From the NCBI RefSeq assembly GCF_000585375.1, contig NZ_KK073874.1:5177251-5241250 (forward strand): a DNA stretch of 64,000 nucleotides, in the 5' to 3' direction. The notes under the pieces were generated by a model. It searched no databases. It was not told the DNA's origin and saw nothing but the letters and a program-made list of their open reading frames with translations. This document shows, piece by piece, positions 25,958 through 33,482 of the stretch (the first letter of the stretch is position 1; each line of letters begins with the position of its first letter). The position numbers and the translations under genes are program-made. The DNA is from Cryptosporangium arvum DSM 44712 (GTDB taxonomy: Bacteria > Actinomycetota > Actinomycetes > Mycobacteriales > Cryptosporangiaceae).

Positions 25958-27499
25958 TCACACCGTCATCGGCTCGGCCGGCGACGCGACCGCGACCCGG
26001 TTGCGTCCGCCGTCCTTGGCCCGGTAGAGCGCGCGGTCGGCCTCCCGGTACAGCGCCTGGCCGTGGTCGCCCGCACGCAGCGCCGCGACACCGAGCGACC
26101 CGCTCACCTCGAGCGGGCCGGTCTCGGGGAGGTCGATCGGCGCACCGGCCAGCGCGGACCGCAGCCGTTCGGCCAGCTCGGCGGCGCCGGTGATCGTCGT
26201 GTCCGGCAGCAGCCAGGCGAACTCCTCGCCGCCGTGGCGGGCGATGACGTCCCCGGACCGGGCCACGGTACGCAGCCGCTCGGCGGTCTGCACGAGCGCC
26301 GCGTCCCCGGCGTCGTGGCCGAACGTGTCGTTGATCCGTTTGAAGTGGTCGAGGTCGAGCACGACGAGGCTGAGCGGCGCACCGGCCCGGCGCGACCGGG
26401 CCACCTCGCGGTTCAGGGCGTCCTGCAGGTAGCGCCGGTTGTGCAACCCGGTGAGCGGATCCGTGACCGCCAGCCGGGCCTGCTCGGCGAGCGCGTCACG
26501 CAGCTCCCGGGCCAGCCGGGTGCGGTCGTTGGTGACCACGAGCTGGCGGTGCAGCAACCCGGCGACGATCACCGCCGCGACCACGACCGGCAGGAACGGG
26601 ATGCCCGCCCCGACGATCTGGATCGCGACCACGGCCCAGGCCGCGGCGGCCGCGACGAGCAGCGGCACGATCGTCACGTCCCGGCCGAGCACCACCGGGC
26701 GCGGATCCTCCTCCGCCCGCCGGGCCGCGGCCAGCCCGGCCAGCGCGAGCGTCACCGCCGACAGCTCGTACCCGGCGTTGACCCAGCTCGCGTCGCCGTA
26801 GGAGCCGTCGATCGTCTGATAGGAGTAGACGACGTCGTCGACGACCGTGACGAGGTAGGCCCAGCCCACCAGCCGGAGCGACGCGGGCAGCCGCTCGTAG
26901 CCGGAGAGGCCGAGCGACACCAGGCAGACCAGGATCACGACGTCGGTCAGCGGGTAGGCGATCGTGATGAACCCGGTCAGGCCGGCCGGGGCGTCGGCGA
27001 GCTGGGGCAGCACCAGCGTCTGCCAGCCCAGCGTCGCCAGGCCGAGCGTCACCAGCAGCACGTCGAGCGACGCGCGGCGCGCCTGCTCGGAGCGGCGCTG
27101 CCGACGGCCGAACACCACCGCGAATCCCACCGGGACGAGCAAGCCGTTCACCAGGTAGAACACGTCGGCGAGAGCGGCCGGGTCGTCGTCCGGCGCGGTG
27201 TAGGCGGAGTAGGTCCAGATCACCTCCCCGGTCAGCCAGAACGCCGCCGAGGTCGCGAACACCGTCCAGGCCCGGCCGGTGCGGTTGCCCCTTCTGCGCC
27301 GCCACGCCGCCAGGACCCCGGTCACCGTGGCCGCGGCGATCGGCACCAGGTAGAGCACGTTCGCGGTGAATTTCGCGAGCTCCGGCCGCTGCTGACCGGC
27401 CGCGGTGAAACCGGCGTAGACGACGAGCCAGCCGACGCCGATCCCCAGCGCGCGCCGGAAGACCCGGTCGGAGCGGAGGTCCGTCGGTTCGCCGCTCAC
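25958..27499 (-). CDS. Membrane diguanylate cyclase (GGDEF)
   Basis: Makes cyclic di-GMP from two GTP. 513 residues: about ten membrane spans (about 15-325) forming a MASE-like sensor, then a GGDEF domain (about 345-505). The active site is intact (GGEEF at 423-427) and the product-inhibition site RSGD (414-417) lies exactly five residues before it, so the enzyme should be feedback inhibited. The start GTG overlaps the end of an EAL-domain gene by 4 bases; synthesis and breakdown enzymes are therefore made together. Confidence 0.94.
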   Translation of the reverse strand: MSGEPTDLRSDRVFRRALGIGVGWLVVYAGFTAAGQQRPELAKFTANVLYLVPIAAATVTGVLAAWRRRRGNRTGRAWTVFATSAAFWLTGEVIWTYSAYTAPDDDPAALADVFYLVNGLLVPVGFAVVFGRRQRRSEQARRASLDVLLVTLGLATLGWQTLVLPQLADAPAGLTGFITIAYPLTDVVILVCLVSLGLSGYERLPASLRLVGWAYLVTVVDDVVYSYQTIDGSYGDASWVNAGYELSAVTLALAGLAAARRAEEDPRPVVLGRDVTIVPLLVAAAAAWAVVAIQIVGAGIPFLPVVVAAVIVAGLLHRQLVVTNDRTRLARELRDALAEQARLAVTDPLTGLHNRRYLQDALNREVARSRRAGAPLSLVVLDLDHFKRINDTFGHDAGDAALVQTAERLRTVARSGDVIARHGGEEFAWLLPDTTITGAAELAERLRSALAGAPIDLPETGPLEVSGSLGVAALRAGDHGQALYREADRALYRAKDGGRNRVAVASPAEPMTV

Positions 27500-29226
27500 C
27501 GGTCACCGACCAGGACCGGGTACCCGGCGCCGCGGTCCAGCGCGGCCGCGATCCGCTCCGGCTCACCGGCGCGCCCGTAGAGCCAGCCCTGGAACTCGTC
27601 GCAGCCGAAGCGGCGCAGCAGCTCCGCCTGGTGCCGGTCCTCGACGCCCTCGGCCACCGTCCGCAGACCCAACGTCCGCGCCAGCGCGATGATCGCGGCG
27701 ACGATCGGGGCCTCCTGCTCCTCGGCGCCGAGCTCGGCCACGAACGACCGGTCGATCTTGAGGACGTCGGCGGGCAGGCGATGCAGGCGGCTGAGCGACG
27801 AGTAGCCGGTGCCGAAGTCGTCGATCGCGATCCGGATCCCGAGGGTGCGCAACCGGCGCAGGACGTCGAGGGCGGCCGCCGCGTCGGCGTCCAGCGTGCT
27901 CTCGGTGACCTCCAGGACCAGGCGCCCGGCGGCCAGCCCGGACTCGGCCAGCGCCGCGACGACGTCGTCGTAGTAGCCGGGCTGGTCGAGTTCCCGGCCC
28001 GACACGTTCACGGTGATCTTCGACGGCACGCCGGTCGGCCAGGACGCGGCCGTGCGGCAGGCCGTGCGCAGCACCCAGCGATCGAGCGTCCGGATGAACC
28101 CGCAGCGCTCGGCGTCGGGGATGAAGTCGTCCGGGGCCACCGGGCCGCACGCCGGGGACGACCAGCGGACGAGCGCCTCCGCGCCGGTGACGTGACCGCC
28201 GGCCGCGGCGACGATCGGCTGGTAGGCCACGCTGAACTCGCCCGCGGCCAGCGCGGCCTCGAACGTCGCGGCCAGCCCCGAGGTGTCGTCGTGGTGCACG
28301 GTCGCGGCGCCGCCGGCCCGGCGGGCCTCGGACAGCGCACCCTCGGCCCGGTCCACGAGCGCGGCGAGATCGTCGCCGCGCTCCCGGTGGGCGGTACCGG
28401 CCGGGCATCCTCCGGAGACGGCCCGGAGCCGCTCCAGCAGGTCGGTGACCACCGGGGCGCCGCCGCGCACGAGCACGGCGAACGACGTGTCGCCGTAGCG
28501 CGCGAGCACGGTCGGCGGGGCGGCCACGGCGCGCCAGGACTCGGCTAGCGCGCGCAACGCCCCCTCGTCGGCCGCGGCGCCCAGCGTCCCGACGTCGAGC
28601 AGCGCCAGCGTCAGCGGACCGCCGTCCGGGTCGGCGGCGAGCGCGGAGCGCAGCACGCGGTTGAGCCCGCGCCGGTTCGGCAGCCCGGTGCGCAGATCGG
28701 TCTCCGCCTCGGCCGCGGTCTGCACCAGCCAGCCGGTGACCGCGGCGACGACCGCGTTGACGCAGACCAGCGTCCCGACGATCGCCACCGGCAGCGCGTG
28801 CCAGGCCACCCCGGCCACGACGAGCAGCACCAGCACCGCCGCGTCGACGACCAGACACGACCGGTTGTCGTAGAACGCGTGCACGAACATCGAGACGAGC
28901 GGCAGCAGCAGCGCGGCGGCGACGGCCTCCGCGTGGCCCCGCTGCATCGACATCTGCACCGCGAGCAGGCCGAGCGTCAGGAACACCAGGACGTAGAACA
29001 CGCGTACCGAGAGCCGGGCGCCGAACAGCGCGGTCGCGACGCCGGCCAGCAGCGCCACCGTCGAGACGATGAGCGCGGCGGTCCGATCGCTCCAGGCCGG
29101 GACGAGCCACGCGGTCAGGAAACCGACCAGCCCACCGGTCAGGTAACAGACCGAGGCCAGCCGGGCCATCGCCGGTCCGGACGCGATCACCGATGGACGC
29201 GGTCCGGCCCACCACACGCGTCTCAC
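27496..29226 (-). CDS. Membrane protein with degenerate GGDEF and intact EAL domain
   Basis: Likely cyclic di-GMP phosphodiesterase of 576 residues. About six membrane spans fill residues 20-170; a GGDEF-like domain follows with RYGDTSF in place of the active motif, so it cannot make c-di-GMP but may bind GTP. The EAL domain (about 320-565) keeps the key motifs: GAEALVRW, NVSGREL, VTESTLD, DDFGTGYSSL, KIDRSF and AEGVED. It is translationally coupled to the cyclase downstream. The start may be GTG at 29226 or ATG at 29169, the latter right before the first membrane span. Confidence 0.92.
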   Translation of the reverse strand: MRRVWWAGPRPSVIASGPAMARLASVCYLTGGLVGFLTAWLVPAWSDRTAALIVSTVALLAGVATALFGARLSVRVFYVLVFLTLGLLAVQMSMQRGHAEAVAAALLLPLVSMFVHAFYDNRSCLVVDAAVLVLLVVAGVAWHALPVAIVGTLVCVNAVVAAVTGWLVQTAAEAETDLRTGLPNRRGLNRVLRSALAADPDGGPLTLALLDVGTLGAAADEGALRALAESWRAVAAPPTVLARYGDTSFAVLVRGGAPVVTDLLERLRAVSGGCPAGTAHRERGDDLAALVDRAEGALSEARRAGGAATVHHDDTSGLAATFEAALAAGEFSVAYQPIVAAAGGHVTGAEALVRWSSPACGPVAPDDFIPDAERCGFIRTLDRWVLRTACRTAASWPTGVPSKITVNVSGRELDQPGYYDDVVAALAESGLAAGRLVLEVTESTLDADAAAALDVLRRLRTLGIRIAIDDFGTGYSSLSRLHRLPADVLKIDRSFVAELGAEEQEAPIVAAIIALARTLGLRTVAEGVEDRHQAELLRRFGCDEFQGWLYGRAGEPERIAAALDRGAGYPVLVGDR

Positions 29227-29346
29227 TACCGTGTCATCGGTCGGTGCGGGGCGGAGTCGAGTGGTCCGGCCTCACGCGTTCGGGCCGCCGGGGACGACCA
29301 CTACGGCGAGTGACCCGGGATGCGACCGGGCGATACCGTGCCGGGT

Positions 29347-29997
29347 ATGACTTTGCCGCTCCCGGGTCCCGCTGACCGGTCGAACCACGATCCGTGGTAC
29401 CCGACCGACCCGGCGTCGGCTCCTCCCTCGTCGGGACAGCAGTACGGGATCCAGCCGCCGCCCTCGGGGGTGCCGTACTCGGGGACGCCGTACACCGGTG
29501 GCGCACCGTACGCGGGGGCACCGTACGCGGATCCGACCCACCCCGAGCCGTACTCGGCGCAGCCCTACTCGGCCCAGCCCTACTCGGCCCAGCCGGCGTA
29601 CGGGATGCAGCCGTACGGGCAGCAGCCCGCCTACCCGGTTCCCCACCCGCCCACCTACACCGGGGCGGCCTTCGGCATCGACCCGAGGTCCGGCCGGCCG
29701 TTCTCCGACAAGAGCAAGCTGGCCGCGGGGCTCCTGCAGCTCCTGCCCGGCTTCTTCCTCGGCCTCGGCGGCATCGGCCGCCTCTACGCCGGGCACTCGG
29801 TGATGGGCACGGTCCAGCTCGTCACCACCGTGCTCGGCTGGGGGTCGTTCTGGCTCGCGATCTGCGGCTCGTTCCTGGTGCTGCCGCTGCTGTTCTTCGT
29901 CGTCTACGCGGCCGGGTGGCTCTGGTTCGTGATCGACGGCATCATGCTGCTCGCCGGCTCCCCCACCGACGGCGACGGCCGCCCGCTACGCGCCTGA
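29347..29997 (+). CDS. TM2 domain protein with Pro/Tyr-rich repeats
   Basis: Membrane protein of 216 residues. The first 110 residues are disordered and rich in Pro, Tyr, Gly and Gln, with tandem PYSAQ copies and PYAGAPY-like units. A TM2 domain follows (about 120-205): KSKLAAGLLQLLPGFFLGLGGIGRLYAGH, two or three spans and the conserved acidic DG near the end (VIDGIMLL). TM2 proteins of actinobacteria are widespread with unknown role. ATG at 29347 starts the native tail. The stop lies 12 bases inside the convergent SRPBCC gene. Confidence 0.85.
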   Translation: MTLPLPGPADRSNHDPWYPTDPASAPPSSGQQYGIQPPPSGVPYSGTPYTGGAPYAGAPYADPTHPEPYSAQPYSAQPYSAQPAYGMQPYGQQPAYPVPHPPTYTGAAFGIDPRSGRPFSDKSKLAAGLLQLLPGFFLGLGGIGRLYAGHSVMGTVQLVTTVLGWGSFWLAICGSFLVLPLLFFVVYAAGWLWFVIDGIMLLAGSPTDGDGRPLRA

Positions 29998-30462
29998 CCG
30001 GTCCTCGGCGAGCCTGCGCAGGTTCTCCAGCGACTTCTCCAGCGCGCTGAGCGGAACGATCGGCCAGGTCAGCGCGGCCAGCAGCTTGGGGTGGGCTCCG
30101 CTCCAGTCGCAGTACGACGTCACCTCGGTCGCGCCGCCGTCCAGAGCGGCGAGCCGGTAGCCGTAGGTGTGCCCGATCGGCGACCGGTCGACCGCGCCGG
30201 GCTGCCAGGCCACCTCGACGCCGGGCGTGAACCGGACGACGGTGTTCTTCACCGTGTACTTCCCCATCGGGAGGTCGCCGAGCGGCTCGCGGTCCATGTT
30301 CATGACGAACGTGTCGCCGACCGCGCCGATCGGCCGCGCGTCCGGCGCGGCCAGCAGCATCCCGGAGCCGTCGATGGCCACGTGTCCGTGCGGGTCGCTG
30401 ATCAACGCGAAGATCCGATCCGCCGGGGCGGCGATCCGGCGCGTGGTCTCGATACGAGTCAT
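29986..30462 (-). CDS. SRPBCC family protein
   Basis: START-like ligand-binding protein of 158 residues covering only the fold itself: IETTRRIAAPADRIFALISDP at the start, GDTFVMNMD, TPGVEVAWQPG, YGYRLAAL and the final helix. Proteins of this type bind lipophilic compounds or act as polyketide cyclases, but no catalytic residues can be assigned. ATG at 30462 is chosen because the fold begins there. A perfect hairpin 32 bases upstream separates it from the DUF998 gene. Confidence 0.87.
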   Translation of the reverse strand: MTRIETTRRIAAPADRIFALISDPHGHVAIDGSGMLLAAPDARPIGAVGDTFVMNMDREPLGDLPMGKYTVKNTVVRFTPGVEVAWQPGAVDRSPIGHTYGYRLAALDGGATEVTSYCDWSGAHPKLLAALTWPIVPLSALEKSLENLRRLAEDRSGA

Positions 30463-30493
30463 CGGGCCATCGTCGCCCCGGCACCGTCGCCGG

Positions 30494-30519
30494 ACGGGCC
30501 GTTCGCGTGAACGGCCCGT
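30494..30519. terminator. Hairpin, perfect 11-bp stem
   Basis: ACGGGCCGTTC at 30494-30504 pairs with 30509-30519 around GCGT. It lies between the end of the DUF998 gene and the start of the SRPBCC gene, both on the minus strand, and probably ends the DUF998 transcript. Confidence 0.6.
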
Positions 30520-30530
30520 TCTGGATGGAG

Positions 30531-31124
30531 TCAGCGCAGCCGCGCGGCCGCCAGCGAGACCCACAGCAGCGCGGTGATCGCCCCGACGGCCAGCGCGAGC
30601 GAACCTCCGGGCGCGCCGCTCATCGCCCACCCGTCGCCGACCAGCAGCGCGGTACCGGCGATCAGCGACGCCGCGGTGTCCCGGCCCGAGCGGTAGTGAC
30701 GCGCGAGCACGTAGCAGGCCGCGATCAGCGCGGTGAACGTCGTCGTACCGGCCAGCATGTGGCCGTAGCTCGACCCGGACAGCGGCGCCCCGACCGGATC
30801 CATCACGAAGATCCCGGCCCCGATCATCCCGGCCCCGGCCAGCGCGACCAGCCGCGCCACCCAGACGCCGGGCAGCGCCGCCCGGAACCCGGCCGCCCCG
30901 ATCAGCAGCAGCACGCCGGCGACGACGAAGTTCAGGATCTGCACCCAGCCCAGCGCGCCGTTGCTCAGGACGCTCAGCGGTTCCCGGGTGATGTCGTAGC
31001 CCTCGCGGGTGAACGCCTGCCCCAGCGACACGACGGTCCAGAGCGGGCCGGCGACGGCCGCGGCGGCGAGGCGGGCGCGGGGCGTGGTGCGGGGCTTGGT
31101 GCGGGCGGCGGTGATCGTGGTCAT
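30531..31124 (-). CDS. DUF998 membrane protein
   Basis: Integral membrane protein of 197 residues with six spans. Family features are GPLWTVVSLGQAFTREGYDITREPLSVLSNG at the N-terminus and FVMDPVGAP in the middle. DUF998 members are uncharacterised. ATG at 31124 follows a purine-rich GAGAGG. It is divergent from the DGPF/ECF42 pair with an 11-base inverted repeat between them; genes next to ECF42 modules are often their targets, but that is only a guess here. Confidence 0.85.
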   Translation of the reverse strand: MTTITAARTKPRTTPRARLAAAAVAGPLWTVVSLGQAFTREGYDITREPLSVLSNGALGWVQILNFVVAGVLLLIGAAGFRAALPGVWVARLVALAGAGMIGAGIFVMDPVGAPLSGSSYGHMLAGTTTFTALIAACYVLARHYRSGRDTAASLIAGTALLVGDGWAMSGAPGGSLALAVGAITALLWVSLAAARLR

Positions 31125-31171
31125 GACGGCCTCTCTCGATGTCGGTTCCGCTGAGACGTCGTCCGGCCCAC

Positions 31172-31201
31172 GTGACAGGGAACGAGGCGATTCCCTGTCA
31201 C
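31172..31201. promoter_or_regulatory. Inverted repeat GTGACAGGGAA-N8-TTCCCTGTCAC
   Basis: Perfect 11-base arms (31172-31182 and 31191-31201) with an eight-base spacer in the 127-base divergent region between the DUF998 gene and the DGPF/ECF42 operon. Size and spacing fit an operator for a dimeric regulator acting on one or both promoters. No such regulator is encoded next to it. Confidence 0.45.
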
Positions 31202-31251
31202 TTAGGCTGAGCGACGAGTGGGCAGAACCCGATCGACTCCGAGGAGATGCC

Positions 31252-31575
31252 ATGCGTTACCTGATGCTCACCAAGAACGACGGCCGCGAGCCCGACGCCC
31301 AGCTGTTCGCCGACATGGCGGCGTTCGTCGAGGAGCTCACCGCCTCCGGTGTCCTGCTCGCCACCGGCGGCCTCGACCCGGCCGGGCGGCGGATCGCGTC
31401 GTCCGGCGGCGAGGTCACGGTCACCGACGGCCCGTTCACCGAGGCGAAGGAGGCGGTGGGTGGCTTCGCGCTGATCGAGGTGCGGTCGGAGGAGGAGGCC
31501 CTCGAGCTCGCCCACCGGTTCCGCCGCGTCATCGGTGACGGTACGAGCCTGATGCACCAGGTCTTCGGTCCGTGA
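31252..31575 (+). CDS. DGPF/YCII-domain protein
   Basis: YCII-related protein of 107 residues with the hallmark DGPF motif (VTDGPFTEAKEAVGGF, about 61-76). DGPF proteins are the conserved partners of ECF42 sigma factors; their biochemical role is unknown, although related folds are small enzymes or ligand binders. GAGGAG lies just before the ATG at 31252. Its TGA overlaps the GTG of the sigma factor (GTGA), so the two are coupled. Confidence 0.93.
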   Translation: MRYLMLTKNDGREPDAQLFADMAAFVEELTASGVLLATGGLDPAGRRIASSGGEVTVTDGPFTEAKEAVGGFALIEVRSEEEALELAHRFRRVIGDGTSLMHQVFGP

Positions 31576-33482
31576 CCGACCTTCGCGGGACTCTCGACGC
31601 CGCGTGGCGCCGGGAGTCCGCGAAGATCATCGCCACGCTGACCCGGATGGTCGGCGACGTGGGCCTGGCCGAGGAACTCGCCCAGGACGCGCTGGTCGCC
31701 GCGCTCGAACAGTGGGGCGCGGCCGGCCCGCCGGAGAACCCCGGCGCCTGGCTCACCACGGTCGCCAAGCGCCGCGCGGTCGACCACCTCCGCCGCGCGC
31801 AGCGGGCCGAGCGGGCCTCCGGGGACGCCGCCCGCGAGGACGCCGCCCGGGAACCCGGCCGGCCCGACGACGTTCTCCGGCTGGTGTTCCTCACCTGCCA
31901 CCCGGCGCTACCCACCGAGGCCAGGGCGGCGCTCACCCTGCGCCTGGTCTGCGGCCTCTCCGCCGCCGAGATCGCCCGCGCTTTCCTCACCGACGAGCCC
32001 GCCACCGCCCGGCGGCTCGCCGCCGCGAAACGCACGCTGGCCGAGCGCCGGGTGCCCTTCGAACTCCCGGCGAACCCGCGGGAACGCCTCGCCGACGTCC
32101 TCGGCGTCGTGTATCTGGTCTTCAACGAGGGCTACTCCGCCACCTCCGGCGACGACCTGATCCGCCCCGGCCTGTGCCTCGAGGCGCTGCGGCTGGGGCG
32201 GCTGCTGGCCGGGCTCGCTCCCGGCGAGCCCGAGGTGCACGGCCTGGTCGCGCTGATGGAGTTGCAACAGTCGCGGTCGGCCGCCCGCACCGGCCCGGAC
32301 GGCGAGCCGGTGCCGCTGCACGAACAGAACCGCGGCCGCTGGGACCCGCTGCTGATCCGGCGCGGCTTCACCGCGATGCTGCGGGCCCGGGAGCTGGGCG
32401 GGCCACCAGGGCCGTACGTGCTGCAGGCCGCGATCGCGGTCTGCCACGCGCAGGCCCCCTCGGCCGACGAGACCGACTGGGACCGGATCGCGTCGCTCTA
32501 CGACGCGCTGGCCGGCGTCCTGCCCACGCCGATCGTGCGGCTGAACCGGGCCGTCGCGGTCGGCCGGGCACGCGGCCCGGCGGCCGGGCTGGCGGCCGTC
32601 GAACCGCTGCTCGCCGAGCCGCTGCTGAAGGACTACCACCTGCTGCCGGCCGTCCGCGCCGACCTGCTCGAACAGCTCGGGCGACCGGCCGAGGCCGGTG
32701 CGGAGTTCGGGCGGGCCGCCGCGCTCACCCGTAACGCGGCCGAGGCGGCCTTCCTGCGCCGCCGGGCCGCCGCCGTCGCGGCGCCGCCCGCCGGGGGCCT
32801 CGGGGCCGCCGCGGACCGGTTTCTCGCGCGGGGCTCGCTCACCGCGGCCACCCGCCGTTCCTACCGCCAGACCCTGCACCGGCTGCGGCTCGCGCTCGGC
32901 GATCACTTCCCGGTCGACGCCCTGCGCGCGGACACCGTGGCCCCGGTGTTCGCCCTGGCCTGGAGCACCGCGGCGGCGGCGACCTGGAACCGGCACCGGG
33001 CGGCCGTGCGTTCGTTCGGCGAGTGGGCCGGGCTCGGGGACCTCGGCGCCGACCTGGAGCGGCGCATCCCGGCACCGACCGTGCCGGACCGGCTGGACCT
33101 CGACGCGCTGTGGGCACGCACCGACGTGCCGCTGCGCGAGCGCACGCTCTGGCGGCTGCTCGCCGAGTCCGGCGCCCCGGTGACCACGGTCCTGGCCCTC
33201 GACGTCGGCGACCTTGACCTGGCCGAACGCCGGGCGCGGGCCGGTACCACCTGGGTGACCTGGCGTTCGGCGACCGCCGACCTGCTCCCCCGCCTGCTGG
33301 CCGGGCGCACCCGCGGCCCGGTGTTCCTCGCCGACCGCCGCCCGGTGCCGTCCCGGCCGGTCGCGGCGACCGACCTGTGCCCCGAGACCGGCCGCCGCCG
33401 CCTCTCCTACGAGCGCGCCGAGTACCTGTTCAAGCAGACGACCGGCACGACGCTGCGCCGCCTCAGAAGTGCGCCTTCCTGA
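31572..33482 (+). CDS. ECF42 sigma factor fused to a degenerate tyrosine-recombinase-like domain
   Basis: Alternative sigma factor of 636 residues, against about 400 for the group. Residues 1-400 are a normal ECF42 protein: sigma region 2 (GLAEELAQDALVAALEQW), region 4 (GLSAAEIARAFLTDEPATARRL) and the long helical TPR-like extension (VLGVVYLVFNEGYS, HEQNRGRWDP, YHLLPAVRADLLEQLGR). From residue 403 (base 32778) comes an extra part: an integrase-like core-binding region (LTAATRRSYRQTLHRLRLAL) and the start of a catalytic fold (LLAESGAPVTTVLALDVGDL, then GPVFLADRR, LSYERAEYLFKQTTG). The first catalytic Arg is replaced, and the protein ends at TLRRLRSAPS, before the His/Tyr positions. It cannot be an active recombinase. 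The 3' end overlaps the convergent gene by 20 bases. Confidence 0.9.
   Translation: MTDLRGTLDAAWRRESAKIIATLTRMVGDVGLAEELAQDALVAALEQWGAAGPPENPGAWLTTVAKRRAVDHLRRAQRAERASGDAAREDAAREPGRPDDVLRLVFLTCHPALPTEARAALTLRLVCGLSAAEIARAFLTDEPATARRLAAAKRTLAERRVPFELPANPRERLADVLGVVYLVFNEGYSATSGDDLIRPGLCLEALRLGRLLAGLAPGEPEVHGLVALMELQQSRSAARTGPDGEPVPLHEQNRGRWDPLLIRRGFTAMLRARELGGPPGPYVLQAAIAVCHAQAPSADETDWDRIASLYDALAGVLPTPIVRLNRAVAVGRARGPAAGLAAVEPLLAEPLLKDYHLLPAVRADLLEQLGRPAEAGAEFGRAAALTRNAAEAAFLRRRAAAVAAPPAGGLGAAADRFLARGSLTAATRRSYRQTLHRLRLALGDHFPVDALRADTVAPVFALAWSTAAAATWNRHRAAVRSFGEWAGLGDLGADLERRIPAPTVPDRLDLDALWARTDVPLRERTLWRLLAESGAPVTTVLALDVGDLDLAERRARAGTTWVTWRSATADLLPRLLAGRTRGPVFLADRRPVPSRPVAATDLCPETGRRRLSYERAEYLFKQTTGTTLRRLRSAPS

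Noticed and set aside
32778-33482. Active site-specific integrase or mobile element remnant with attachment site
   Set aside because: Catalytic residues are missing, and I see no tRNA, no direct-repeat att sites and no other mobile genes nearby.
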